Below, piece after piece: positions 18,336 through 26,713 of a stretch of 64,000 nucleotides of DNA. Made by a program: the position numbers and the translations under genes. The notes below the pieces were generated by a model. The model saw nothing but the letters and a program-made list of their open reading frames with translations. It ran no database searches and was not told where the DNA came from. This stretch comes from CAYYWP01 sp050176585. GTDB taxonomy: Bacteria; Desulfobacterota; Binatia; HRBIN30; CADEER01. The stretch lies in NCBI GenBank assembly GCA_050176585.1, contig JBFXHX010000021.1, positions 4,130 to 68,129 on the forward strand, read 5' to 3'. The stretch's first letter is position 1. Each line of letters begins with the position of its first letter.

Positions 18336-20099
18336 TCAGTGCACCTCGCGCATCGCGGCCAGCATCTCGTCCGGGCTCACGTAGCCCACCAGACGGCGCC
18401 GTTCGTCTCCGCCGGGCGTGAACAGGATGACCGTCGGCACGCCTTTCACATCATAGCGCGACGTCAATGCGTCGTTGTGCTCGCTCTCGCTGGTTATGTC
18501 GGCGCGGACCATGCGGAATCGCCGCGCCTCGCGCACGACATCCGGATCGACGTAAGTAGTCGCCTTCATCTCCCGACAGGGGATGCACCACTCGGCGCCG
18601 AAGTCCACCAATACGGGGCGCGCGTCAGCCGCCACTGCCGCGCTGTCGAACGGCTCCCAGGTGATCGCCTGCGCCGGCTGGGCTGACGGTATCATCCAGA
18701 CAGCGACCGCGAGCGCAAGCACGCCAGCGGTCGCCTTGAAACCCACGAAAGCGGGTCGCGAGCGCCCAACGGGGTCGAGAAAGCCCAGGTAGATGCCGGA
18801 CGCCGCCACCGCCACCGGCAGCGCCCAGGCCTTCGCCGGCAAGGGCAGGAGTGGGGCGACGTAGTAGACCGCCAGGCAGATCAGCACACAGCCGAACAGG
18901 TGCTCGCTCCAGCTCAGCCACTCCCCTGAGCGCGGCAGGCGCCGCAGCGAGCCCGCGAGCAGCGCGAGCACCAGATAGGGCGCGCCCATACCCAGGGCGA
19001 GCGAGAAGAACAAGGCGAATCCGAGCCCTGCGTCCTGGCGCGTGCCGACGAAGACCAGCAATCCGACCAAGATCGGGCCAACGCACGGCGCGGCGACCAC
19101 GCCCATGGTCAAGCCCATGAACAGGGCGCCCGCCGCGCCGGTTGCCGCGCCGCCGGCCCAGCGCAGCAGCACGGTGGGCGGCCGAAGCTGGTAAAGGCCG
19201 AAGCTGCCTGCCGCCAGGATCAGCAAGACGGCAGCGATGCCGAGGAGCACCGCTGGGCGCTGCAGGGCGGAGCCGATCACGCCGCCGGATAGCGCCGACA
19301 GCAGGCCGAGGGCGGAGAACGAAATCGCGATGCCCAGCACGTATACGGCCGCGAGAAGCACGGTGCCTCGGCGGCTTCGCGTCTGACCGCCGAAATACGC
19401 AACGGTGACCGAGATCAGCGGGTACACGCACGGCGTCAGATTGAGGGCGACCCCCAAACCCAGCATGACGAGCGCGGTCAGCAGCAGACCATGGCGCTGC
19501 AAAAGGTTCTCGAAATAGCCGCCTCCTTCGCGGTTCAAAGCCGCCAGCGCTCCGCCGGCATCCAACAAGGTGGCCTCGGGCGACGGGGGCATGCCGCCAG
19601 CGGCCGCGTGTTCGCGCAGCGGGATGTCGCGCTCCACGCGGGCGGTGGTGGGCGGCAGGCACGTCGTGTCGTTGCACGCCTGGTAGCGCAGCTCGGCGAC
19701 GAGGCGAAGGGCGGGATCGGCGAAATCAGCGGGGATGCGCAGCCGAGTGTTGATCGGGACCTCGCCCTCATAGACCGACAGTTGCTCGTCGCCCGCGAAG
19801 GAGAAGGAGCGCGTCAGCGGTTCCGGATAGCGCGGGTCGTCTGCGGTGACACCCGCGGGCAGCGCCAGCTTGAGAGTCGTGGGGACGAGGAACGGTTGCT
19901 TGGGTTGGTGCGCGTTGATGTGCCAACCGGGTGCGATCTTAGCGGCGACGGTGAGCCCGACCGTTCGCCCCGATGCCTCCGCGCTCGACACCGGCGCGGG
20001 CTCGACGGACAGCTCGACTTTGGGCTCGACCGCACGCCCCGTTATCGGCGAACAGAGCGCGCTTAGCAGCAGCAGGACGCCCAGGAACTGACGGGGCAT
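18336..20099 (-). CDS. dsbD: Thiol:disulfide interchange protein DsbD
   Basis: Transfers reducing power from cytoplasmic thioredoxin to periplasmic thiols, including apocytochromes c, which this organism makes in quantity (ActA, ActE, CtaC). The 587-residue product has a signal peptide (1-23), an N-terminal DsbD-alpha domain with Cys142 and Cys147 (QACNDTTCLPP), a membrane beta domain of about eight helices with cysteines in LTPCVYPL and AAPCVGP, and a C-terminal thioredoxin domain with EWCIPCREM (Cys505 and Cys508). All six redox cysteines are present. An ATG at 20120 is also in frame and adds seven residues. The one at 20099 gives the cleaner signal peptide, so I preferred it, but neither has a strong ribosome site. 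Confidence 0.95.
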   Translation of the reverse strand: MPRQFLGVLLLLSALCSPITGRAVEPKVELSVEPAPVSSAEASGRTVGLTVAAKIAPGWHINAHQPKQPFLVPTTLKLALPAGVTADDPRYPEPLTRSFSFAGDEQLSVYEGEVPINTRLRIPADFADPALRLVAELRYQACNDTTCLPPTTARVERDIPLREHAAAGGMPPSPEATLLDAGGALAALNREGGGYFENLLQRHGLLLTALVMLGLGVALNLTPCVYPLISVTVAYFGGQTRSRRGTVLLAAVYVLGIAISFSALGLLSALSGGVIGSALQRPAVLLGIAAVLLILAAGSFGLYQLRPPTVLLRWAGGAATGAAGALFMGLTMGVVAAPCVGPILVGLLVFVGTRQDAGLGFALFFSLALGMGAPYLVLALLAGSLRRLPRSGEWLSWSEHLFGCVLICLAVYYVAPLLPLPAKAWALPVAVAASGIYLGFLDPVGRSRPAFVGFKATAGVLALAVAVWMIPSAQPAQAITWEPFDSAAVAADARPVLVDFGAEWCIPCREMKATTYVDPDVVREARRFRMVRADITSESEHNDALTSRYDVKGVPTVILFTPGGDERRRLVGYVSPDEMLAAMREVH

Positions 20100-20171
20100 G
20101 ATGCACACGGATGCTCGCATAGGGGTCGAGCGGTTGCAAATTACCCTGATCGCAGATAAGCGCCGCCGGAC

Positions 20172-21035
20172 ATGTTTGCACGCGTGTTGTGGATGTTTGC
20201 CGCCGCCCTGGCGGTTCCTGCCATGGAAGCGCGGGGTGAATGGCTAGCGCCCCTGTACGCGGAAACGGCGGAGACGGTCGGATCAGGCAATGCGGAAGTG
20301 GGGCTCGGCGCCAGCTACTTCAACGGCAGACGTTTCCCGCCGTTCACTCCGCAGGGTTTCATCCGTTCGCAGGACCTCGTGACCGGGCCGGAGTTTGGAT
20401 TCCGCGTCGCACCCGCCGACGCGGTCGAGATCCAAGCCAGTTACGAGCTCATCTACTTGAACGAGGACACGACCAACGGTCACAACTCCGAGTACGGCGG
20501 CGGCGACGCGCGCCTATTCACCAAGATCTGGGCGGTGCGGGAGCGGAAGTGGATTCCCGGCACGGGCGTGCGGTTCGGCGTCAAGCTGCCGAACGCGAGC
20601 AAGGAAAAGCGGCTGGGAACGGACGAAACCGACTTTTACATTCAGGCGCTGGGTTCGAAGCGATTCGGCCAAATCGCCACGCACCTGAATCTCGGGCTCG
20701 CCATTCTCGGCAATCCCGGCTTCGGCACGAACAGTTCCGACGGCCAGGACGACCTGTTCATCTATGACTTCGCAGTGGTCTCGCCGACGTTTGGCCAACG
20801 CGCCGCGGGCTGGGCGGTGCGCGGGCTGCTCGAAATCTCCGGCGCGACCGGTTCGCGGTTCGACAACGACTTCACCGAGTTCCGCGGCGGCCCCCAGGTG
20901 ATGTACGGCAATTGGACCTTCTACTTGGGCGGCAGCGCCGGGCTCGAGGGAGCGGCGGCGCACTACGGGGTCTCAGGCGGCGCGTTCTATACCTTCGCGC
21001 TGGAGCGCTTGGCGGCTCTGTTCGACGAGGACTGA
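20172..21035 (+). CDS. Outer-membrane beta-barrel protein, transporter-like, function unknown
   Basis: A 287-residue protein with a signal peptide (about 1-21, cleavage near MEARG-EW). Alternating hydrophobic and polar stretches with many aromatic and Gly residues run through it, typical of a beta-barrel, including GNAEVGLGASYF, VEIQASYELIY and WTFYLGGSAGLEG. The overall pattern recalls the phenol-pathway MetA-like transporter group, but I cannot confirm that family by eye. It starts 72 bp from the divergent dsbD start. Its 3' end overlaps the convergent ribBA gene by 49 bases. Confidence 0.75.
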   Translation: MFARVLWMFAAALAVPAMEARGEWLAPLYAETAETVGSGNAEVGLGASYFNGRRFPPFTPQGFIRSQDLVTGPEFGFRVAPADAVEIQASYELIYLNEDTTNGHNSEYGGGDARLFTKIWAVRERKWIPGTGVRFGVKLPNASKEKRLGTDETDFYIQALGSKRFGQIATHLNLGLAILGNPGFGTNSSDGQDDLFIYDFAVVSPTFGQRAAGWAVRGLLEISGATGSRFDNDFTEFRGGPQVMYGNWTFYLGGSAGLEGAAAHYGVSGGAFYTFALERLAALFDED

Positions 21036-22240
21036 GCGCGACGCACCGGGGCGCCGCCCGCGCGGCGCGCGCGCGGCGCCTTGGCGCCGACTTTGATCGG
21101 CACGCACTCGACGATCTCCAACCCGTAGCCGGGCAGGCTCACCATCCGCCGCGGGTAGTTGGTGATCAGGCGAATCTTTCCGAGGCCGATGTCGCGCAGA
21201 ATCTGCGCACCGACGCCGTATTCGCGGAAATCGACGTCGCGGTTGGTCGACTCCGTACTCGGACGGCGCGCCGTCTCACGCGGGCGCGCGCTGTCGAGCA
21301 GCTCCACGCCCTGCGCATCGCGGCGCAGGTACAGAATGACCCCGCGTCCGGCTTGATCGATCATCTCCATTGAGCGGCGCAGCAGCGCCGACGTGTCCCG
21401 GTCGGCGGACCCGAACACATCGCCCGGCAAGTACTCCGCGTGCGCGCGCACCAGCATCGGCTGGTCTGCGTCGATCTCGCCCTTCAACAGCACGAGGTGC
21501 TCACCATCGTCGACGTCGCTGCGGTAGACGTACGCCTTAAAGGACCCGCCTGCGCGCGTCGGCAGCAGCGACTCGGCGACCCGATGCACGAGGGAGTCGC
21601 AGCGCAAGCGGTACTGCACGAGATCGGCGATGGTGCAGATCTTCAGGCCGTGTTCGGCCGCGAACTGCTGCAAATCCGCCATGCGCGCCATCGTCCCATC
21701 CGCGTTCATGATCTCGCAGATGATCGCCGCCGGCACGAGGCCAGCCAGACGCGCCAGGTCCACGCCGCCTTCCGTCTGCCCGGTCCGCGCCAATACCCCG
21801 CCGCGGCGCGCGCGCAGTGGAAACACGTGCCCGGGCGTGACGATATCTTCGGGACCCGCGCCCGGGCGCATCGCCGTGCGGATGGTGACCGCGCGATCGT
21901 GGGCGGAGACGCCGTTGGTGATGCCGGTGCGCGCGTCGATCGAGACGGTGAACGCAGTCCCGAGCGGCGCCCGGTTCTCGCTGACCATCATCGACAACCC
22001 GAGCTGGCGAATCCGCTCTTCGGGCAGCGCAAGACAGATCAGACCCCGTCCGTATTTGGCCATGAAATTGATCGCCGCGGGTGTGACCTTGGTGGCCGCC
22101 ATGCAGAGATCGCCTTCATTCTCGCGCTGCTCGTCGTCCATCAGGATCACCATCTTGCCCGCTTTGATGTCGGCGATGGCGTCCTCGATGGCACTGACCT
22201 GGCGTGCCCGTCGGGCCGGGGCGCGAAAAATGGTGAACAT
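20987..22240 (-). CDS. ribB: DHBP synthase with degenerate GTP cyclohydrolase II domain (RibBA-like)
   Basis: The N-terminal half (about 15-215) is 3,4-dihydroxy-2-butanone-4-phosphate synthase, making a riboflavin precursor from ribulose 5-phosphate. The acidic motif DDEQRENEGDLCMAA and THHDR-type residues (SAHDRAVTIRTA) are intact. The C-terminal half (about 220-395) aligns with GTP cyclohydrolase II: VRAHAEYLPGD, GRGVILYLRRD and IRLITNYPRR. The three zinc cysteines of the HSECLxGD and RCDCGxQ motifs are replaced by Tyr and by DRDT, so this half is probably inactive. A 25-residue basic Arg/Ser/Ala tail follows. The ATG at 22240 was chosen over the open frame to 22438. It lies 47 bp after glmU on the same strand. 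Confidence 0.92.
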   Translation of the reverse strand: MFTIFRAPARRARQVSAIEDAIADIKAGKMVILMDDEQRENEGDLCMAATKVTPAAINFMAKYGRGLICLALPEERIRQLGLSMMVSENRAPLGTAFTVSIDARTGITNGVSAHDRAVTIRTAMRPGAGPEDIVTPGHVFPLRARRGGVLARTGQTEGGVDLARLAGLVPAAIICEIMNADGTMARMADLQQFAAEHGLKICTIADLVQYRLRCDSLVHRVAESLLPTRAGGSFKAYVYRSDVDDGEHLVLLKGEIDADQPMLVRAHAEYLPGDVFGSADRDTSALLRRSMEMIDQAGRGVILYLRRDAQGVELLDSARPRETARRPSTESTNRDVDFREYGVGAQILRDIGLGKIRLITNYPRRMVSLPGYGLEIVECVPIKVGAKAPRARRAGGAPVRRAQSSSNRAAKRSSAKV

Positions 22241-22287
22241 CGTCGGCTTCCTATAGCGCGCGGGTGGTGGGCGCGAAAGCTCGACGT

Positions 22288-23802
22288 TCAGCGCCCGCGC
22301 GGCTTCGCGCGGCCACCACTTTTCTCCCTCGCACGCGGTCCAGTCGCGGCGGTCGGGGACCGCTCTTTGCCGCCGGCCTGTGCCGCCGGAACAGCGGACG
22401 CTCCGGAGGTTTTTCTCTGCCGGAAGCCGGCGACCCATCCCGGCCGTTCCATCTGCTGACGGGGGTTGAACGCCAAGGCACCCGGGGAAACGTCCCGCCG
22501 CACCGTGGTGGCCGCACCGATGTAGGCGTCATCCCCCACCCGTACCGGTGCCACGAGGGTCGTGTCGCTCCCCACCTGCACGCGCTCGCCGATCACCGTC
22601 CGATGCTTGACGAATCCGTCGTAGTTGCACGTGATCGTACCCGCGCCGATGTTCGTCCCATTGCCGATGTCGGCGTCGCCGAGGTACGCGAGATGGTTGG
22701 CTTTGGCGCCGCGGCCCAGGCGCGCGTTCTTGGTCTCGACGAAGTCGCCGATATGGACCTCTTCCCCGAGCTGCGTGTGCGCGCGCAGATGCGCGAATGG
22801 ACCCACGATCGCCCGTGCGCCGACGTCGACCTGGGTCATGACTACGCCGAACTTGACGTGCACGTCCTCCGCCAGCGTGCTGTCGGTGATGAACGCGGAG
22901 CCGTCGATCCGACACTGCGCACCGATCGACGTCCGGCCGCGCAGGTGGACATTGGGGCCAATGATGGTGTCCTCGCCGATGGTCACCTCGGGGTCGATGT
23001 ACGCGCTATCGGGGTCCACCAGCGTGACCCCGGCGTCCATCCATCGGCCGCAGATCTCGGCGCGTAGCTGCTTCTCCATGGCGGCGAGCTCCCGGCGCGA
23101 GTTCACCTGCGCGACCTCTGCCACATCTACGGGGACATCGGTAACAGCCAGACCCTCTGCGGCCGCGAGCGCGACGATGTCGGTCAGGTAGATCTCGCCC
23201 TGGGCATTGTCCGGCGTGGCGCGCTCGATCAACTGAAACAGCAGCGGCGCGCGCACGCAGTAGAGACCGACGTTGACCTCATTTATGGCGCGCTCCGCCG
23301 GATTGGCGTCGCGATCCTCGACGATGGCGCGGACGCGCCCGTCGGCGCGCACGATCCGGCCCCACCCCCCGGGATCATCGACGTGCCCGGTCCCGAGCGT
23401 GACCGCTGCGCGGCTCGCGCGGTGGGCATCGACCAATCGCTGGAGGGTCTGTGCTCGGAGCCGCGGCAGGTCGCCGTGGACGAGCAGCACACTTCCGCGA
23501 AAGCCCGCCAAGTCCCCCGCCGCTGCCAATACCGCGTGCCCGGTGCCCTGCGGCTCGCTCTGAACCGCGAAGCGCACCCCAGCTCCACAGCTCGCGCGCA
23601 CCTCGTCCGCGCCGGGCCCGACGACGACGACGATCGGGTCGATGTCGAGGCTCCGCAATGCGCCGAGCGGCCACTGGATCAGCGGGCGGCCACCGACTGG
23701 ATGAACCAGCTTGGAACGCGCGGAGCGAAAGCGTCGGCTGCGCCCCGCAGCGAGCACGATCGCGCCGACGGGCGCGTCCGAAGCGCTCAGTTTGCTCTCC
23801 AC
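22288..23802 (-). CDS. glmU: Bifunctional N-acetylglucosamine-1-phosphate uridyltransferase / glucosamine-1-phosphate acetyltransferase
   Basis: Makes UDP-GlcNAc for peptidoglycan and LPS. The N-terminal nucleotidyltransferase domain (about 10-235) starts at VLAAGRSRRFRSARSK. The usual GxGTRM is varied to GRSRRF, but the essential Arg and Lys are kept. From about 255 there is a left-handed beta-helix acetyltransferase domain with hexapeptide repeats and the canonical GRGAKANHLAYLGDA and NYDGFVKHRT motifs. The protein is 504 residues against about 455 for typical GlmU. The excess is a basic, low-complexity C-terminal tail (Lys/Arg/Ala/Gly-rich, about the last 45 residues). The ATG at 23802 gives a normal N-terminus. 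Confidence 0.96.
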   Translation of the reverse strand: MESKLSASDAPVGAIVLAAGRSRRFRSARSKLVHPVGGRPLIQWPLGALRSLDIDPIVVVVGPGADEVRASCGAGVRFAVQSEPQGTGHAVLAAAGDLAGFRGSVLLVHGDLPRLRAQTLQRLVDAHRASRAAVTLGTGHVDDPGGWGRIVRADGRVRAIVEDRDANPAERAINEVNVGLYCVRAPLLFQLIERATPDNAQGEIYLTDIVALAAAEGLAVTDVPVDVAEVAQVNSRRELAAMEKQLRAEICGRWMDAGVTLVDPDSAYIDPEVTIGEDTIIGPNVHLRGRTSIGAQCRIDGSAFITDSTLAEDVHVKFGVVMTQVDVGARAIVGPFAHLRAHTQLGEEVHIGDFVETKNARLGRGAKANHLAYLGDADIGNGTNIGAGTITCNYDGFVKHRTVIGERVQVGSDTTLVAPVRVGDDAYIGAATTVRRDVSPGALAFNPRQQMERPGWVAGFRQRKTSGASAVPAAQAGGKERSPTAATGPRAREKSGGRAKPRGR

Positions 23803-23949
23803 TTTCGCTCTGCGTCGGCTGCCGGCGGCTCACGGCACAGCGGGCCACCGCCAGCAAGACATGATTCGGACCGAGAAGGCAACAAGCACCCGCCGAGATC
23901 GTAGCGCCGGTGTTCGGGTGCGCTCGGTCGCACACCTCGGGCGGCGCCA

Positions 23950-23984
23950 GCGACCGGGCCGGCGGCCATCGCCGGCCCGGTCGC
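23950..23984 (-). terminator. Perfect 15-bp hairpin after the YVTN-propeller gene
   Basis: Arms GCGACCGGGCCGGCG and CGCCGGCCCGGTCGC pair without mismatch around a five-base loop. The hairpin begins six bases after the stop codon at 23991 (minus strand). There is no following T-run, so intrinsic termination efficiency is uncertain. The structure could also protect the 3' end of the transcript. Confidence 0.6.
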
Positions 23985-23990
23985 GCGAGC

Positions 23991-26408
23991 TTAGCGCGAG
24001 CGCCGTCGCCGCCAGGCGAGCAGCGCCGGCGGCAGCAGCCACAGCGCGCTGGTCGCGCTGGACAGCGGCGCGGGATCCACCGCGCAGCCGCCTCCGCCGG
24101 ACGACGGCCGTCTGGTCGGGGTGCGTGTCACCGTCGCGGTGGCGGTCGCGGTGTTCACGAGAGTGGGCGTCCTCGTCGGCGTGGTGGTGAAGGTGCTGGT
24201 AGGCGGCACCGGCGTGTGGGTCACCGTCGGCGTGTGGGTCGGCTGTGGCGTGTCGGTCGCTGTGATCGTGGCCGTGGCCTCGCCGGTAGGCGTCGCGGTC
24301 GCCTCGGCACTGGGCGTGCCGGTGGCTGTGGCTGTGGCCCCGCCCACGGACGTCGCAGTCGCGGTGGGCTGGCCGGTGAGCGTCGCAGTCGCCGTTGCCT
24401 CGCCGGTCGCCGTCACGGTCGCGGTGGCGGCCTGCTCGCTGGGCGTGGCAGTCGCGGTGGCCTGCTCGCTGGGCGTCGCAGTCGCGGTGGCGGCCTGCTC
24501 GCTGGGCGTCGCGCTCGCGGTGGCCTGCTCGCTGGGCGTCGCAGTCGCGGTGGCCTGCTCGCTGGGCGTGGCGGTCGCGGTGGCCTGCTCGCTGGGCGTC
24601 GCGGTCGCGGTGGCCTGCTCGCTGGGCGTCGCAGTCGCGGTGGGCTGCTCGCTGGGCGTGGCGGTGGCGGTGGCCTCTTCGGTGGGAGTATCGGTGGCGG
24701 TGCTTTCACCGGTGGCTGTAGCGGTCGCGGTTGCCGTGCTTTCGCCAGTCGGCGTGTCCGTCGCGGTTGCCGTAGCGTCCGGAGTGGACGTGCCCGTCGG
24801 CGTGCTGGTCGCGTCCGGCGTCGCGGTATCCGTCGCCGTAGCGGTGTTTTCCGGAGTCGCCGTCTCGGTCGGGGTCGCCGTCTCGGTATTCTCCACTGTC
24901 GCAGTCGCGGTGGCGGTTGCGACCTCGGTCGGGGTATTGGTGATGGTCGGGCTGTCCTGTGGAGTGGCCGTCGTGGTGGCGGTGGCGCTCGCCTCCGCGG
25001 TGGAGGTGGCCGTCGGCTGGGCGGTGTCGGTCGGAGTGAGCGTGCCGGTAGGGGTCGCCGTGTTCACCGGGGTCTGCGTATCAGTGGTAGTAGCCGTCGC
25101 CGTGTTGATCGGCGTCTGACTGGGAGTAGCTGTCGAGGTTGGCGCGGGCGTGTTCGTATCCGTTGGCGCAGGCGTCGCCGTCTCGGTGGGCGTGGCGCTG
25201 GCGGTAGCCGACGCCGTGTGCTGTGGAGTGTGGGTCGGGCTGGCGGTACCACTCGCGGTGGCCGTCGGCGTCCGCGTCTCGGTCCGAGTAACCGTGGCCG
25301 AGGGCGTGAAAGTCGCGGTGGCCGTGCGGGTGGCAGTGCCGGTTGCCGTACTCGTGGGCGGGACTGGCGTCGCGCTGGGCGTGCTGGTCGGCGTCGGTGT
25401 CTCGCCACTGATGTCGGCGATGTCGATGCCGCCCGGGTTCACGCCCGGAAGAGAAATTGTCGTGACCGCGTGGCTCGCTGTGTTTATTACCGAGAGGTTT
25501 TGGGTTTGGCTGTTCGTCACGTATACGCGGCCGCCGTCGAGCGTAGGCGCGAGGTCGAGGGGCAGGCCGCCGACAGGAACGGTGGTGAGCACCGACGGAG
25601 GCGACGCCAGCGCATCGATCACCGACACCACCCCGGACATCAGCGCGTGTACGACGTAGGCGCGGGCGCCGTTCGGCAGGAACGCGACGGCGAACGGGCC
25701 GCCGCTGACCGGGATCGTGTTTACGACTGCCGGCGGATTGCTCTGTGTATCGATGACCGACACCGTGCTGCCGGCGAAGTTGGTGACGTATGCGCGCTGG
25801 CCATTGGGCGAGAATGCGACACCGGTGGGCTGCAAGCCGACTTGGATGTCTCCCACGACCTGGGGCGGGGAGACGGTGAGATCGATGATGGCGACCTGGG
25901 TGGCTGACCGCCTCGTCACGTAGGCAACCGCCCCGTCCCGCCGGACGGCCACGTCCCACGGCTGACCTGAAACGGGCACGGTAAATAGGACGAAGCGCGA
26001 TGCCGTGTCGATGACGGATACCGAGCCGGAGCGATTGGCAACCAGCGCAGTCGCACCACCGGGGACGAATGCCACGCCGTATGGAAGACTGCCGACCTGA
26101 ATGGTGTCGATCTCGGCGTTCAGCATCGTGTCGATCACGGACGCACTGGCAGGCGCGCCCGGGGTAGGCTGCGTCGCCTGCTGGTTCGTCATGTACGCGA
26201 CTGACCCGTTGGGGCTGACCGCAACCTGTGCAGGATTCGCTCCCGCGTCGATGGAGGTAATCACCGGTGTCGGCGACGTAGTCAGCACCTCGAGTGTGCC
26301 GAGGCTGTTGGTGACGAACACGCGCTCCTGTGCCCAACCGGGCAGCGCGAGCGCGATCGGCGCGAACGATAAGATGAGGAATCGGGCCATGCGGCGAGCT
26401 TCAGTCAT
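23991..26408 (-). CDS. Secreted YVTN beta-propeller protein with Thr/Pro-rich stalk and C-terminal anchor
   Basis: An 805-residue surface protein of unknown ligand. Signal peptide 1-26 (ending ALPGWAQ) leads into about 300 residues of YVTN-type propeller repeats (SPNGSVAYMTNQ, SPNGQRAYVTNF, LPNGARAYVVHA). From about residue 335 a 430-residue Thr/Ala/Pro stalk follows, with many TATPSEQA-like units. The tail has GGGGCAVDP, a hydrophobic stretch (SALWLLPPALLAW) and the basic end RRRRSR. This Gly-Cys, helix, Arg-cluster layout resembles GlyGly- or MYXO-CTERM sorting tails. The start ATG at 26408 has GGAAAG upstream; an internal ATG at 26390 also gives a signal peptide. A perfect hairpin follows the stop. 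Probable role: long-stalked surface adhesin or binding protein, by architecture only. Confidence 0.88.
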   Translation of the reverse strand: MTEARRMARFLILSFAPIALALPGWAQERVFVTNSLGTLEVLTTSPTPVITSIDAGANPAQVAVSPNGSVAYMTNQQATQPTPGAPASASVIDTMLNAEIDTIQVGSLPYGVAFVPGGATALVANRSGSVSVIDTASRFVLFTVPVSGQPWDVAVRRDGAVAYVTRRSATQVAIIDLTVSPPQVVGDIQVGLQPTGVAFSPNGQRAYVTNFAGSTVSVIDTQSNPPAVVNTIPVSGGPFAVAFLPNGARAYVVHALMSGVVSVIDALASPPSVLTTVPVGGLPLDLAPTLDGGRVYVTNSQTQNLSVINTASHAVTTISLPGVNPGGIDIADISGETPTPTSTPSATPVPPTSTATGTATRTATATFTPSATVTRTETRTPTATASGTASPTHTPQHTASATASATPTETATPAPTDTNTPAPTSTATPSQTPINTATATTTDTQTPVNTATPTGTLTPTDTAQPTATSTAEASATATTTATPQDSPTITNTPTEVATATATATVENTETATPTETATPENTATATDTATPDATSTPTGTSTPDATATATDTPTGESTATATATATGESTATDTPTEEATATATPSEQPTATATPSEQATATATPSEQATATATPSEQATATATPSEQATASATPSEQAATATATPSEQATATATPSEQAATATVTATGEATATATLTGQPTATATSVGGATATATGTPSAEATATPTGEATATITATDTPQPTHTPTVTHTPVPPTSTFTTTPTRTPTLVNTATATATVTRTPTRRPSSGGGGCAVDPAPLSSATSALWLLPPALLAWRRRRSR
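24115..25400 (-). repeat. Degenerate minisatellite coding the Thr/Ala/Pro stalk
   Basis: About 1.3 kb of imperfect repeats built on a hexamer-type unit (gcggtg/gtcgcg on the plus strand). Between about 24430 and 24660 there is a tighter 30-bp-class unit (GCCTGCTCGCTGGGCGTCGC and variants) repeated about nine times, coding EQATATATPS-like units. It lies entirely inside the 23991-26408 gene and is expected to change length by slippage or unequal exchange. Confidence 0.85.
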
Positions 26409-26491
26409 TGAACCACGCTTTCCAGGAACGGAGTCTCAGATTTCACACGCAGCGGCGCCTGTGATGGACGTCCGCGGACACAAGACCCGTG

Positions 26492-26521
26492 CGCATATCG
26501 GAATGGCACGTCGACCGTCAA
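26492..26521 (-). promoter_or_regulatory. Candidate sigma-70 promoter for the YVTN-propeller gene
   Basis: On the minus strand TTGACG (26516-26521) and TATGCG (26492-26497) are separated by 18 bases and lie about 85 bases before the ATG at 26408. The -35 is preceded by TTTTTC, unusual in this GC-rich DNA. The -10 match is only moderate. Confidence 0.35.
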
Positions 26522-26656
26522 GAAAAACCAGCCGACTCTGGCCCGATCTATACCAGCCTTAGACAGCGGTTGCCGCAAACGAGCGCCGAGAGCGGCACCG
26601 TAATGCGCGCAAGCGACGATGGCGCGCCGCTTCGCCGAGAGGCAACTCACCAAATA

Positions 26657-26688
26657 CAAAGGGCCCCCGGTTACCCGGGGGCCCTTTG
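26657..26688 (-). terminator. Perfect 14-bp hairpin after the 484-residue surface-protein gene
   Basis: CAAAGGGCCCCCGG and CCGGGGGCCCTTTG pair perfectly around a TTAC-type tetraloop, starting 25 bases beyond the stop at 26714. Read on the minus strand the stem is followed by TATTTGG, a weak T-rich end. It is the best intrinsic terminator candidate in the window, and the symmetry means it could act in both directions. The rest of 26409-26713 contains no gene that I can support. Confidence 0.75.
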
Positions 26689-26713
26689 ATTGAGGCGGTG
26701 CCGGCTTACGAAC

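Noticed and set aside
24121..25119. Long plus-strand open frame, Val/Ala-rich, opposite the Thr/Pro stalk
   Set aside because: It is the antisense reading of a repeat array; composition is set by the minisatellite, and the minus-strand gene has signal peptide, propeller and anchor.
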